This document shows positions 48,501-58,600 of a stretch of 64,000 nt of DNA, piece after piece. This stretch comes from PKWO01 sp036384915 (lineage in GTDB: Bacteria; Pseudomonadota; Gammaproteobacteria; Burkholderiales; Burkholderiaceae_D), in assembly GCA_036384915.1 (NCBI GenBank), contig DASVLJ010000069.1, positions 1 to 64,000 on the forward strand, read 5' to 3'. Made by a program: the position numbers and the translations under genes. Position 1 is the first letter of the stretch, and every line of letters begins with the position of its first letter. Below the pieces are notes generated by a model, which saw nothing but the letters and a program-made list of their open reading frames with translations, did not search any database and had not been told where the DNA came from.

Positions 48501-50245
48501 GCATGACGGCGGAACAGCGGGCGCGCCTGTTTTCGCCCTTCACCCAGGCCGATTCTTCGATGACGCGCCGCTTCGGCGGTTCCGGCCTGGGTTTGACGAT
48601 TTGCCGCCGCCTGCTCGACTTGATGGGAGGACGCATCGAGGTCGAAAGCGAACTCGGATCCGGCAGCGAATTCCGCGTCATCCTGGCTCTGAGGATGGCT
48701 CCGGCGGTGGAAGACCGCAGGCGGCCGCGCAATCTGCTCCCGCCTCTGCGACTGCTGGTGATCGACGACAACAGCGAGAGCAGGGCCGCCGTCGTCCAGA
48801 CCGTGCACAATCTCGGCTGGCAAGCGGTGCCCGCCGGCAGCTGCAGCGACGCCTACGACGCTGTGCGGCGCATCCAGTCGGAAGGCGGCCGTTTCGATGC
48901 GATCCTGATCGATTGGCAAATGCCCGATATGAATGGCGCGGCGATACTGGAAGCGGTTCGCGCAATCCTGCCGGCGCCCGTGCCGCCGCAGATATTCCTG
49001 GCCAATGCGCGTGACCGGAGCGAACTGACCAGCCTTGGCGCGGCATCGAAGGCGGATTACGTGCTGCCCAAACCGATCACGGCTTACAGCCTGTTCGACG
49101 TCATGGCCGAATTGCTGGTGCACCGGCCGCATGAAGCCAGACAATCCGGGCCACAGAGGAAGCAGGCGGTCGACCCGGTGCTGAAGGGTGTGCGCATATT
49201 GCTCGCCGAAGACAACATGATGAACCAGGTCGTTGCCAAGGGCATGCTCGAACAGGCCGGAGCCGCTGTCGACATTGTGGAAAACGGCCAGTTGGCGGTC
49301 GATTCGATACGTAGCGATCCCGGGAGGTACGATATGGTCTTGATGGACGTGCAGATGCCGGTGATGGATGGCTTCACGGCAACGCGCCTGATCCGCAGCT
49401 GGGGCGGATCGGGCATTCCCGTGCTGGCCATGACGGCAGGGGTAACGCAATCGGAGCGCGCGCAGTGCACCGAGGCCGGCATGGACGATTTCATAGCCAA
49501 GCCAGTCGATTTGCAGCAAATGTTTGCGGCGATCCTGCGCCACCTGCCCAACCGCGGGCCGACCCGGGTTCAAACGCCGCCATCCGTGGCTGCGGTGGCC
49601 CCGGCACCTGCGGCAGGGCCATCGCAGCCAGCGCCGGCGCAGCAAGGCGACAGGGCGGCGCTCGACATGAGCCAACTGGTGGAGTTAGGGGCAGGGAACC
49701 CCGCTTACCAAGAAACCATTGCGGACATGGTGCGCGGCATCGTCGACAAAAGCGCGGCCCAGATGAGCGACGCGCGCCAGGCTTGGCAGGGCGGGGACGG
49801 AAAAGCCTGTGCCAGGATATTGCACAGGTTGCGCGGCGAAATAGGCAGCCTCGGCGCCGAGCGCTTCGTCGATGTTTCGCGTGCCTGCGAACAAGCGCTT
49901 CTCGAAGGCGGCGAGGATGTGCAGACGCTGCTTGAGCTGGCAGAGACGGAATTGAGGCGGGCGCTCGAATTGGCCGGCAAGTGGCTGCAGGATAAGCATG
50001 ACACCGCAAAAGGGCGGGATGTCGTCGCCACGACCGTGGATCGCGCCGAATACGATGGCTGGAAACGGATGCTCGCCGCACACGATATCGATGCCAGCGC
50101 GCGCTTCCGGCAAATGCGCTCCGGACTGGCGCGGCATATCCCCGAAGCGCAACTGCTGGTTATCGACGGCTTGATCGCCGATCTCGACTTCGATGCCGTG
50201 CTTGAGCGCTTGCGCGGCATCCCCGCCGATATTTTCGGATCCTGA
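45572..50245 (+). CDS. Large hybrid sensor histidine kinase (MASE1-CHASE-PAS-HisKA-HATPase-REC-REC-HPt)
   Basis: This inner-membrane kinase of 1557 residues from ATG 45572 has AGGAG eight bases upstream; an open frame runs back into the mobile element. The layout is a MASE1 membrane sensor (about 10-300, YYIAARVGLMLAYESSNASP), CHASE (about 360-520) and PAS/PAC (about 670-790, ending FVGFAKITRDISQQKRSEQ). HisKA follows with the phospho-acceptor histidine in FVANMSHELRTPMNAVLGM near 820, then HATPase with LVGNAIKF, DSGIGM and GGSGLGL. The first receiver has IDWQMPDMNG and the second has MDVQMPVMDG. A C-terminal HPt domain has the histidine in ILHRLRGEIGSLGA near 1416. It is a complete His-Asp-His-Asp relay in one chain, and the gene ends near the convergent ygiQ. 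Confidence 0.95.
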   Translation: MSGSPDTEVSSWWLIKLLALAVVYYIAARVGLMLAYESSNASPVWPPSGIALSALLIWGRRYWPGVLVGALAANVVVFSANHAAGATAIGLVSVAIALGNTSEALVGFYLLQRLVGSDGHMAEPANIYKFVFSCMVASSVGAGLGTASLIQGGVVPHAALWPIAGIWWLGDLSGMLVVAPLLLSWGRPLPLSGTAKDYLVVLATLILLSLGLWLVFGRQFSAGIGERWVAYLILPIIGFAAYRYQQRGVTLVLAIATGAAVLASTRGYGPFATGTLLDSLMTLELFIGLCSVVGLVLAADMSQRLQRDQAFSWRDQPWAMLNWPSLFLCLGLTLIAWHLISSSTQRQAEERFRFIADTVKRRIDERMDVYQSLLHAGQGLFAASNDVERGDWQQFVAHLKIERDFPGVLGIGYGKSAAPGEIDNLTRKAKASGEPDFKIWPAGGHEEYVPIYYLEPDIGANHKVLGFDMYSEPVRRAAMIKARDTGEVAVTRKLVLVQNDSGDTQAGFIMFAPVYGNGMPISTREERIAALQGFVYSAFRARDLMLGILGNTVPEVAVRVYDGENESDDALMYASDNFLADDPDYPNPFTALKTLSVANNEKNWVIRITSLPYFESTIDRQKSLIVLIAGTVISLLFFGIVSNLAKTRKTAEKLAGEMVAALKETNISLSRSEERFRLLTSNVKDYAILFLNADGMIMNWNEGAERLNGYRSEEIVGRSFETFYTEEDVAAGGPRSALNRARTSGQCETSGWHVRKDGKRYFADVLITALHDTNGEFVGFAKITRDISQQKRSEQELHAAIEQAQSASRAKSEFVANMSHELRTPMNAVLGMTYLLGNSPLSQEQRKYLDMIRASGQSLLDILNDILDFSKIEAGRMELSPAEFRLGDVLDAIAAIMSVNAGEKEIELIIAVAPDVPEMLVGDALRVQQVLINLVGNAIKFTERGTVSVSVRCAEKSARPVDGMTTLEFCVKDSGIGMTAEQRARLFSPFTQADSSMTRRFGGSGLGLTICRRLLDLMGGRIEVESELGSGSEFRVILALRMAPAVEDRRRPRNLLPPLRLLVIDDNSESRAAVVQTVHNLGWQAVPAGSCSDAYDAVRRIQSEGGRFDAILIDWQMPDMNGAAILEAVRAILPAPVPPQIFLANARDRSELTSLGAASKADYVLPKPITAYSLFDVMAELLVHRPHEARQSGPQRKQAVDPVLKGVRILLAEDNMMNQVVAKGMLEQAGAAVDIVENGQLAVDSIRSDPGRYDMVLMDVQMPVMDGFTATRLIRSWGGSGIPVLAMTAGVTQSERAQCTEAGMDDFIAKPVDLQQMFAAILRHLPNRGPTRVQTPPSVAAVAPAPAAGPSQPAPAQQGDRAALDMSQLVELGAGNPAYQETIADMVRGIVDKSAAQMSDARQAWQGGDGKACARILHRLRGEIGSLGAERFVDVSRACEQALLEGGEDVQTLLELAETELRRALELAGKWLQDKHDTAKGRDVVATTVDRAEYDGWKRMLAAHDIDASARFRQMRSGLARHIPEAQLLVIDGLIADLDFDAVLERLRGIPADIFGS

Positions 50246-50301
50246 TTCGTTACGCCCGAGAGAATCCGGGGGATCGTGCGATACCCCGATGCAGGAGGAA
50301 G

Positions 50302-52530
50302 TTAAGCCTTGCGGCCGCGCGGTGCGGCGACCTTTCCCTTGCGTGCCTGCTGAGCCGGGGTGCGGACTACCGCAGCGCCGGGACGCGGTTTGTTCTGGCC
50401 GAATTTTTTCGCCAGCTTTTCCGGGCCCGGCGTCTCCTTGCGCCGCATCACCGCGGTCAAGCCGGCCGTCGGGTTGTGGCGCGGCACGAGATGGCGCTCC
50501 GTATTGCCGATCAAGTCGCTGCGCCCCATGCGCACCAGGCCTTCGCGCAGGATGTCCCAGTTCTCCGGATCGTGATAGCGCAGGAAAGCCTTGTGCAGGC
50601 GGCGCGTCTTGCCCGAGCGGACTGTTTCGACCGCTTCGGAATCGACCGTCACCTTGTGCAGCGGGTTCTTGCGGCTGTGATACATCGCCGTCGCCAATGC
50701 CATCGGGGTCGGCATGAAGTTTTGCACCTGGTCGAGACGGAAATCGTTCTTCTTCAGCCACAGCGCCAGGTTCAGCATGTCTTCATCGGTCGTGCCCGGA
50801 TGGGCCGCGATGAAGTAGGGGATCAGGTATTGTTCCTTGCCAGCCTCGGCCGAATAACGGTCGAACAAGGCCTTGAATTCATGATAGGCGCCCATGCCCG
50901 GCTTCATCATCTTCGACAGCGGGCCGGTCTCGGAATGTTCCGGCGCGATCTTGAGCAAGCCGCCCACGTGGTGCGTCACGAGCTCCTTGACGTACTCGGG
51001 CGAACGCACGGCCAGGTCGTAGCGCAGGCCGGAGCTGATCAAAATCTTCTTGATGCCGGGGATGTCGCGCGCACGGCGGTACAGGCGGATCAGCTTGCTG
51101 TGGTCGGTGCCGAGGTTGGAGCAAATGGTCGGATAGACGCAAGACAGGCGGCGGCAGGACTCCTCGATCTTCTTGTCCTTGCAGGCCAAGCGGTACATGT
51201 TGGCTGTCGGGCCGCCGAGATCCGAGATGGTGCCGGTGAAACCCTTGGTCTTGTCGCGGATCAGCTCGATTTCGCGCAGGATGGACTTTTCCGAACGGCT
51301 CTGGATGATGCGGCCTTCATGCTCGGTGATCGAACAGAAGGTGCAGCCGCCGAAACAGCCGCGCATGATGTTCACGGAGAAGCGGATCATCTCCCAGGCC
51401 GGGATATTGGCCTTGCCATAGCGCGGGTGCGGCGAACGGGCATAAGCGAGGTCGTATACGCCGTCCATCTCGTCCATTGCCAGCGGAACCGGCGGGGGAT
51501 TGAGCCACACGTCGCGCTCGCCATGCGCCTGTACCAGTGCGCGCGCATTGCCCGGGTTCGATTCGAGATGGAACACGCGCGAGGCATGCGCGTACATGAC
51601 CGGATCGTCTTTGACCACGTCATAGGACGGCAGGCGCACCACGGTCTTGTCCCGTTGCTCCTTCAAGGCCGCCTGGCGCTCTTCGCGCGTCATGATCTTG
51701 ATCGGGACCGGTGCAGGAGGCGCGGCGGATTTGCTTTCATCGGTGGCGCAAGACGAGACTTCCTTGGTCTTCATCTCGTAGGGATCGGGATGCGGATCGA
51801 CCCGGCCCGGAGTGTCGACACGCGTCGAATTCGCCTCGCTCCAATCGGCGGCGGGTTTCCAGCCGGACGGCACCATGAAGGCCGTGCCGCGCAGGTCGCG
51901 GATGGACTTGATCGGTTCGCCTGCTGCGACGCGGTGCGTCAATTCCACCAGCGCGCGTTCGGCATTGCCGAAGATCAGGATGTCGGCTTTTGAGTCAAGC
52001 AGCACAGAGCGGCGCACCTTGTCCGACCAGTAATCGTAATGTGCAATGCGGCGCAAGCTGGCTTCGATGCTGCCGATCACGACCTGTACACCGGGGAAGG
52101 CTTCACGCGCACGCTGCGCATACACCGTCACGGCGCGGTCGGGCCGCTTGTTCGGTTCGCCGTCCGGCGTGTAGGCATCGTCGGAGCGGATCTTGCGCTC
52201 GGAAGTGTAGCGGTTGACCATGGAATCCATGTTGCCCGCCGTGACGCCGAAATACAGGTTTGGCCGGCCCAGCGCGCGGAACGGTTCGGCCGACAGCCAG
52301 TCGGGCTGGCTGATGATGCCGACGCGGAAGCCTTGCGCCTCAAGCAGGCGGCCTACCAGTGCCATGCCGAAACTCGGGTGGTCGATATAGGCGTCGCCCG
52401 TGATCAACACCACGTCGCAGCTATCCCAGCCGAGCTTGTCCATCTCCGCCCTCGACGTGGGGAGAAAGGGAGCGGGCTTGCCCATGTCGGGGCGATAGCG
52501 CGGGTAGGAAAATATATTCTTCGGTTGCAT
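50302..52530 (-). CDS. ygiQ: YgiQ family radical SAM protein (UPF0313)
   Basis: This 742-residue radical SAM protein starts at ATG 52530; the frame is open to 52632. It has an N-terminal B12-binding-like Rossmann region (VVLITGDAYIDHPSFGMALV). The [4Fe-4S]-binding CxxxCxxC reads MRGCFGGCTFCSITEHEG. The C-terminus is a lysine/arginine-rich tail of about 50 residues. The family is widespread but the reaction is not established. It is convergent with the hybrid kinase gene and divergent from the nar operon. Confidence 0.95.
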   Translation of the reverse strand: MQPKNIFSYPRYRPDMGKPAPFLPTSRAEMDKLGWDSCDVVLITGDAYIDHPSFGMALVGRLLEAQGFRVGIISQPDWLSAEPFRALGRPNLYFGVTAGNMDSMVNRYTSERKIRSDDAYTPDGEPNKRPDRAVTVYAQRAREAFPGVQVVIGSIEASLRRIAHYDYWSDKVRRSVLLDSKADILIFGNAERALVELTHRVAAGEPIKSIRDLRGTAFMVPSGWKPAADWSEANSTRVDTPGRVDPHPDPYEMKTKEVSSCATDESKSAAPPAPVPIKIMTREERQAALKEQRDKTVVRLPSYDVVKDDPVMYAHASRVFHLESNPGNARALVQAHGERDVWLNPPPVPLAMDEMDGVYDLAYARSPHPRYGKANIPAWEMIRFSVNIMRGCFGGCTFCSITEHEGRIIQSRSEKSILREIELIRDKTKGFTGTISDLGGPTANMYRLACKDKKIEESCRRLSCVYPTICSNLGTDHSKLIRLYRRARDIPGIKKILISSGLRYDLAVRSPEYVKELVTHHVGGLLKIAPEHSETGPLSKMMKPGMGAYHEFKALFDRYSAEAGKEQYLIPYFIAAHPGTTDEDMLNLALWLKKNDFRLDQVQNFMPTPMALATAMYHSRKNPLHKVTVDSEAVETVRSGKTRRLHKAFLRYHDPENWDILREGLVRMGRSDLIGNTERHLVPRHNPTAGLTAVMRRKETPGPEKLAKKFGQNKPRPGAAVVRTPAQQARKGKVAAPRGRKA

Positions 52531-52798
52531 GAGAAGCAAATTAGCTGCGGCCCCGCAGCTTCGCGTATGTTGCGGCCAACTGGATATTATCGCTGAAAGC
52601 GGGTGAGCTTGCTTGTATTTATCTATTGCCAATTCCTCATCTGCCGCGACGCGAAGGCCTTCAGGCGGACTCCTCGGCCCGGATCAAGCCATCGACAGGC
52701 TCGCATCAAGTCACGTCGAGGACGGCTTTTTCAAATTCATCAACGTTTCCCCATCTCCGGTCATCACGACCTGCCCCCTCAAGTTGTTCCGTAATTGC

Positions 52799-52840
52799 TT
52801 GATACATATCAAGTTTGCGCTCCGCGCGTTGAAATAGACT
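52799..52840 (+). promoter_or_regulatory. FNR/ANR box and promoter of the nar operon
   Basis: TTGAT-ACAT-ATCAA at 52799-52812 is a perfect match to the FNR/ANR consensus (TTGAT-N4-ATCAA). A -10-like TAGACT lies at 52835-52840. The centre of the box is about 41.5 bases from a start site near 52847, the spacing of class II FNR activation. The 385-base gap 52531-52915 holds no gene. The part from 52531 to 52798 is the ygiQ upstream region. Confidence 0.85.
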
Positions 52841-52915
52841 TTTGCCTTGAGACGGCTCCGATGCCGGCGTGAGACGGACAAGCCGCTCGTCTTTTCATTC
52901 GAAAGGCAAATCATC

Positions 52916-54208
52916 GTGAGCAAAAATGGGCGGGCGATAGCGGTACTGGCGGTCAGCACACTCGCGTTTACCGTCTGTTTCATGGCGTGGATGATGTTCG
53001 GCGTGATCGGCATTCCGATCAAACAGATGCTGAACTTGAACGCCACGCAATTCGGCTTGCTGACTGCCATGCCGGTCTTGAGCGGCTCGCTGATACGCGT
53101 CCCGCTGGGGATGTGGACCGACAAGTTCGGCGGACGTATCGTGATGTTCATCCTGATGGCAGCCTGCGTGGCACCGATCTACCTGATCGCCTACGCGACG
53201 CAATATTGGCATTTCCTGGTTTTGGGCCTCTTCGTCGGCATCGCAGGCGGCTCGTTTTCCGCCGGTACACCTTATGTCGCGCGATGGTTTTCGCCGGAGC
53301 GGCAAGGCTTTGCCATGGGTGTTTTCGGGGCGGGAAACTCCGGAGCGGCGATGAACAAGTTCGTTGCTCCGGCGCTGATTGTCGCGCTGGGTTGGAAAAG
53401 CGTGCCGCAAACCTATGCCGCCATCGTTCTGGGCACGGCAATCCTGTTCTGGTTCGGCAGCAGCACGGATTCCTCGCACCTGGTCGATTCGCGCATTACC
53501 TGGCGCGACCAGCTTGGCGCGCTGAAAGACCCCAAAGTGTGGAAGCTGTGCCAGTTCTATTCCATCGTGTTCGGCGGCTACGTCGCGATGAGCCTGTGGA
53601 TGGTGCAATATTACGTGGGCGAATATCGCCTCGACATCCGCACCGCCGCGCTGTTGGCCGCCTGCTTTTCGCTGCCGGGCGGGGTGTTGCGCGCCGTCGG
53701 CGGCTGGCTCTCCGACCGCTATGGCCCCCACGCGGTCACGTGGTGGGTGTTGTGGGTCAGCTGGATTTGCCTGTTCCTGCTCAGCTATCCGCAAACGGAT
53801 TTGACGATTGCCGCGGCCTCGGGCCCCAAGACCTTCCACATCGGCTTGAATCGCGAAGTCTTCACCCTGATCCTGTTCATTCTCGGCATCGCCTGGGCAT
53901 TCGGCAAGGCGTCCGTCTTCAAATACATTGCCAACGACTATCCCGCCAACATCGGCGTGATCTCCGGCATCGTCGGCCTGGCGGGCGGGCTGGGCGGATT
54001 TCTGTTGCCCATTTTGTTCGGCGTGTTGATGGATCTGACAGGCATACGCTCGAGCGCCTTCATGCTGATGTATGCCGTTGTATGGATTTCACTGATCTGG
54101 CTGTACTTCACCGAGGTGCGGCGTACCGAATTGATGCACGCCGATGCCGGCAGGCCCGCACCGTTCGGCCCCATCAAACAGATTTCCTCACCAAGGAGCA
54201 CGCCATGA
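52916..54208 (+). CDS. narK1: Nitrate/nitrite transporter, NarK1 type
   Basis: This 430-residue nitrate-family MFS transporter starts at GTG 52916 (GAAAGGCAAATCATC upstream; the frame is open to 52847). About twelve membrane helices are seen. The nitrate-signature regions GFAMGVFGAGNSGAAMNKFV (TM5) and GIVGLAGGLGGFLLPILFGV (TM11) are present, as is the conserved arginine in SGSLIRVPLGMWTDKFGG. NarK1-type proteins are believed to be nitrate/H+ symporters. Overlap with the second narK frame (ATGA) suggests coupled translation. Confidence 0.94.
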   Translation: MSKNGRAIAVLAVSTLAFTVCFMAWMMFGVIGIPIKQMLNLNATQFGLLTAMPVLSGSLIRVPLGMWTDKFGGRIVMFILMAACVAPIYLIAYATQYWHFLVLGLFVGIAGGSFSAGTPYVARWFSPERQGFAMGVFGAGNSGAAMNKFVAPALIVALGWKSVPQTYAAIVLGTAILFWFGSSTDSSHLVDSRITWRDQLGALKDPKVWKLCQFYSIVFGGYVAMSLWMVQYYVGEYRLDIRTAALLAACFSLPGGVLRAVGGWLSDRYGPHAVTWWVLWVSWICLFLLSYPQTDLTIAAASGPKTFHIGLNREVFTLILFILGIAWAFGKASVFKYIANDYPANIGVISGIVGLAGGLGGFLLPILFGVLMDLTGIRSSAFMLMYAVVWISLIWLYFTEVRRTELMHADAGRPAPFGPIKQISSPRSTP

Positions 54209-55614
54209 ATGCACGCGACAGGGCCCGGGAATCCCGCTTGCTCACTCTTTGGACGCCTGAAGACAAGGCGTTCTGGGAGCTGCAGGGCAAAGCCATCGCC
54301 AATCAAAACCTGTGGCTATCCATTCCCGCACTATTCCTGGCATTTGCCGTCTGGATGGTGTGGAGCGCCATGGTCACCCAGCTGCCTTCGGTCGGTTTCC
54401 ACTTCGACACCAACCAATTGTTTTGGCTGACCGCCGTTCCGGCATTGGCGGGGGCGACGTTACGGATTTTCTATTCCTTCATGGTGCCCATCGTGGGCGG
54501 CCGCATGTGGACCGTATGGTCCACGTTATCGCTGCTGATACCCGCAGTCGGCATCGGCTTTGCGGTGCAAAACGTCGATACGCCCTATGCCTTGATGCTG
54601 CTGCTGGCGGCGCTGTGCGGTTTCGGCGGCGGGAATTTTTCGTCTTCGATGGCCAATATCAGCTTTTTCTTCCCCAAGGAGAGAAAGGGATCGGCACTCG
54701 GCCTGAACGCCGGGTTGGGCAACCTGGGCGTATCGTCGGTGCAATTCATGGTGCCGCTGGTGATTTCCGCCGGTATCTTCGGGTGGTTCGGCGGTGCGCC
54801 ACAGGTCGTCCATATGGCCGGCGGCGCGACCAAACAGATCTGGCTGCAGAACGCGGCTTTCGTGTGGGTCATCCCGATTGCGCTGTCGGCGCTGATGGCT
54901 TACCTGATGATGCATGACATCGCCGATGCCAAGGCCTCATTCCGCGAACAAGCGGTGATCTTCAAGAACAAGCACAACTGGCTGATGTGCTGGCTCTACC
55001 TCGGCACTTTCGGCTCGTTCATCGGCTTTTCGGCCGGGTTTCCATTGCTGATCAAGAGCCAATTCCCCGGCGTTAATCCGCTCGAATTTGCATGGATGGG
55101 ACCATTTCTTGGCGCCTTGATCCGGCCGGTGGGCGGCTGGATGGCCGACAAGATAGGCGGTGCGCGGGTCACGCTGTGGAATTTCGCCGCCATGATCGCC
55201 GGAGTATGGGGTGTGCTGCAATTCCTTCCGCGCGACGGCGCGGCAGGCAACCTGACCGGATTTTTCGTTTCGTTCATGCTGCTTTTCCTGACATCCGGGA
55301 TAGGCAACGGATCGACCTTCCGCATGATTCCCGTCATCTTCATGGACGAATGCCTGTATGCGGCAAAGGGCAACGACGAGGCTGCGCATGCGGCGGCGGT
55401 CAAGGAGGGAAACAAACAGGGGGCCGCCGTGCTCGGTTTCGCGGCCGCCATAGGCGCCTACGGCGGCTTCTTCATTCCCAAGAGCTACGGCAGCTCGATC
55501 GCCATCACCGGCAGCCCTCACGCTGCGCTATGGTGTTTCATCGCTTTTTACGCAACCTGCATCATCCTCACCTGGTGGTTCTATGCGCGGCGCGGCGCAC
55601 CACGGCCGTGCTGA
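54205..55614 (+). CDS. narK2: Nitrate/nitrite transporter, NarK2 type
   Basis: This 469-residue protein overlaps the narK1 stop by four bases (ATG 54205, AAGGAGCACGCC upstream). The nitrate signatures GSALGLNAGLGNLGVSSVQF and AVLGFAAAIGAYGGFFIPKS are present, with the arginine in GATLRIFYSFMVPIVGG. It has a longer N-terminal tail (MNARDRARESRLLTLWTPED). The NarK2 type commonly acts as a nitrate/nitrite antiporter. In some betaproteobacteria the two are fused into one protein; here they are separate. A 24-base gap leads to narG. Confidence 0.95.
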   Translation: MNARDRARESRLLTLWTPEDKAFWELQGKAIANQNLWLSIPALFLAFAVWMVWSAMVTQLPSVGFHFDTNQLFWLTAVPALAGATLRIFYSFMVPIVGGRMWTVWSTLSLLIPAVGIGFAVQNVDTPYALMLLLAALCGFGGGNFSSSMANISFFFPKERKGSALGLNAGLGNLGVSSVQFMVPLVISAGIFGWFGGAPQVVHMAGGATKQIWLQNAAFVWVIPIALSALMAYLMMHDIADAKASFREQAVIFKNKHNWLMCWLYLGTFGSFIGFSAGFPLLIKSQFPGVNPLEFAWMGPFLGALIRPVGGWMADKIGGARVTLWNFAAMIAGVWGVLQFLPRDGAAGNLTGFFVSFMLLFLTSGIGNGSTFRMIPVIFMDECLYAAKGNDEAAHAAAVKEGNKQGAAVLGFAAAIGAYGGFFIPKSYGSSIAITGSPHAALWCFIAFYATCIILTWWFYARRGAPRPC

Positions 55615-55638
55615 GCGAACCAACCCGACGGAGTTTTC

Positions 55639-58600
55639 ATGAGCCATTTCCTTGATCGCCTGAATTATTTCAACAGTCCGCGCGAGAGCTTTTCAGACGG
55701 GCACGGCGTCACCAATGCGGAAGACCGCACTTGGGAAGACGCCTATCGCGCCCGCTGGGCGCACGACAAGATCGTGCGCTCTACGCATGGCGTGAACTGC
55801 ACCGGCTCCTGTTCGTGGAAGATCTACGTCAAGGGCGGAATCGTCACCTGGGAAACCCAGCAAACCGACTACCCGCGCACGCGCTGGGACATGCCAAACC
55901 ACGAACCCAGAGGCTGCGCCCGCGGTGCCAGCTATAGCTGGTACCTGTATAGCGCCAACCGCGTGAAGTATCCGCTCGTGCGCGGGCGTCTGCTGAAACT
56001 GTGGCGCGAGGCGCGCCGAGCCCTTGACCCGGTCGAAGCATGGTCTTCCATCGTTTCCGACGAAACCAAGCGGCGCGACTATCAGGCGGTGCGCGGGCTG
56101 GGTGGATTCGTCCGTGCCACATGGGACGAGGTGAACGAGATCGTGGCGGCTTCCAACGTCCACACGATCAAGCAATACGGCCCCGACCGGATTATCGGTT
56201 TTTCGCCGATCCCCGCCATGTCGATGGTGAGTTACGCGGCGGGCTCGCGCTATCTGTCGCTGATCGGTGGCGTATGCATGAGTTTTTACGACTGGTACTG
56301 CGACCTGCCGCCATCAAGCCCGCAAGTATGGGGCGAACAGACGGACGTTCCCGAGTCGGCCGACTGGTATAACTCCACCTTCCTCATTGCCTGGGGATCG
56401 AACGTACCGCAAACCCGCACGCCGGATGCGCATTTCTTCACCGAGGTCCGCTACAAGGGCGCGAAAACGGTCGCCGTCACGCCGGACTATGCGGAAGTGT
56501 CGAAGCTGGCGGATCTGTGGCTGCACCCCAAGCAGGGCACCGACGCGGCGCTGGCGATGGCGATGGGACATGTCATCCTGAAGGAATTCTATTTCGACCG
56601 GCGCTCGGCCTACTTCGACGACTATGTACGCCGCTATACCGATCTGCCCATGCTGGTCATATTGCGGCAGCATACCGGTGCCGATGGAAAGACCATCCTG
56701 GTGCCGGACCGCTATCTGCGCGCATCCGATTTCAACGGCAAGCTGGGTGCGGCAAACAACCCGGAATGGAAAACCGTGGCCTTCGACAAACACGGCAAGA
56801 TGGTATTACCCAACGGCGCCATCGGCTTTCGCTGGGGGCCGGACGGGCGCGCCGATCAAGGGCAATGGAATCTCGAAGCGAGAGAGGCGCGCCACGGCGA
56901 GGCAGTCAAGCTCAGGCTTTCGCTCCTGGACGACGAACCGCTACCGCATGAAATCGCCCAGGTCGGCTTTCCGTATTTCGGCGGCGTCGCGAGCCCGCAT
57001 TTTCAGCAAAACGAACAATCGGATGTCATCGTCCATGCGCTGCCGGTGCGCCGGGTGAGGCTCGGCAAGGACGGCGAGCCGCGGGAAGAACTGGTCGCCA
57101 CGGTATTCGATCTGCTGGCCGCGAATTACGGCATCGACCGAGGCATCGAGGGCGGTGTCGAAAGTAAAGCGGCTGCGTTGGGCTATGACGACAATCTTCC
57201 CTATACGCCGGCCTGGCAGGAAAGCATCACCGGCGTGCCGCGCGATCAGGTCATTGCCGTGGCGCGGCAATTCGCCGACAACGCCGAAAAGACCGAAGGC
57301 AAGTCCATGGTCATCATCGGTGCCGCCATGAATCACTGGTACCACTGCGACATGAATTACCGCGGCATCATGAACATGCTGATGCTATGCGGCTGCGTCG
57401 GAAAGAGCGGCGGCGGCTGGGCGCACTACGTGGGGCAGGAAAAACTGCGCCCGCAAACCGGATGGACGGCGCTGGCATTTGCCCTGGACTGGATCAGGCC
57501 GCCGCGCCAGATGAATTCGACCAGCTTCTTTTACGCCCACACCGACCAATGGCGTTACGAAAAGCTCGGCGTCGACGAGATATTGTCGCCATTGGCGGAC
57601 AAGAAACTGTTTGGCGGCAGCCTGATCGACTACAACGTACGCGCCGAGCGCATGGGCTGGTTGCCGTCCGCACCGCAATTGAAGACCAATCCCCTGCAAG
57701 TCGTGCGCGACGCGCGGGCCGCGGGTCTCGATGCGAAGGCGTATACCGTCGAAGCTCTGAAGAGCGGCAAACTGGAAATGAGCTGCGAGGATCCGGATCA
57801 TCCGGCAAACTGGCCGCGCAACATGTTTGTCTGGCGTTCGAACATCCTGGGCTCGTCGGGCAAAGGCCATGAATATTTCCTGAAGCACTTGCTCGGTACG
57901 ACCCACGGCGTGCAAGGCAAGGACCTGGGCAAGGACGACGCCAAACCCGCCGAAGTGAGGTGGCACGAACATGCGCCGGAAGGCAAACTGGACCTGCTGG
58001 TGACACTCGACTTCCGCATGAGCACAACCTGTCTGTACTCGGATATCGTGCTGCCGACGGCGACCTGGTACGAAAAGAACGACCTCAACACCAGCGACAT
58101 GCATCCCTTCATCCACCCCCTGTCCACGGCGGTCGACCCGGCGTGGCAGGCGCGCAGCGACTGGGAAATATATAAGGGATTCGCCAGGAAATTCAGCGAA
58201 ATCTGCGTCGGGCACCTGGGTGTCGAACATGAGGTTGTCCTGACGCCGATGATGCACGACACCGCGGGAGAGTTGGCCCAGGCGCTCGATGTGAAGGACT
58301 GGAAGACAGGCGAGGTGGAACTGCTGCCCGGCAAGACCGCGCCGCAAATCACCGAGGTGGAACGCGACTATCCGAACCTCTACAAACGCTTCACCGCCCT
58401 GGGCCCGCTGTTGAACAAGCTCGGCAACGGCGGCAAGGGCATAGGATGGAATACGCAGGAAGAGGTCCGGCAGCTGGGGGAATTGAACGGCCTGGTCCAT
58501 GCCGAGGGCGTCAGTTCCGGCATGCCGAAAATCGAGAGCGACATCGATGCCTGCGAGGTCGTCATGATGCTTGCTCCCGAAACCAACGGGCACGTCGCGG

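Noticed and set aside
50246..50301. Hairpin between the convergent kinase and ygiQ genes
   Set aside because: GGGGATCG/CGATACCCC can pair with a bulge, but no T-run follows on either strand, so a terminator call is not supported.
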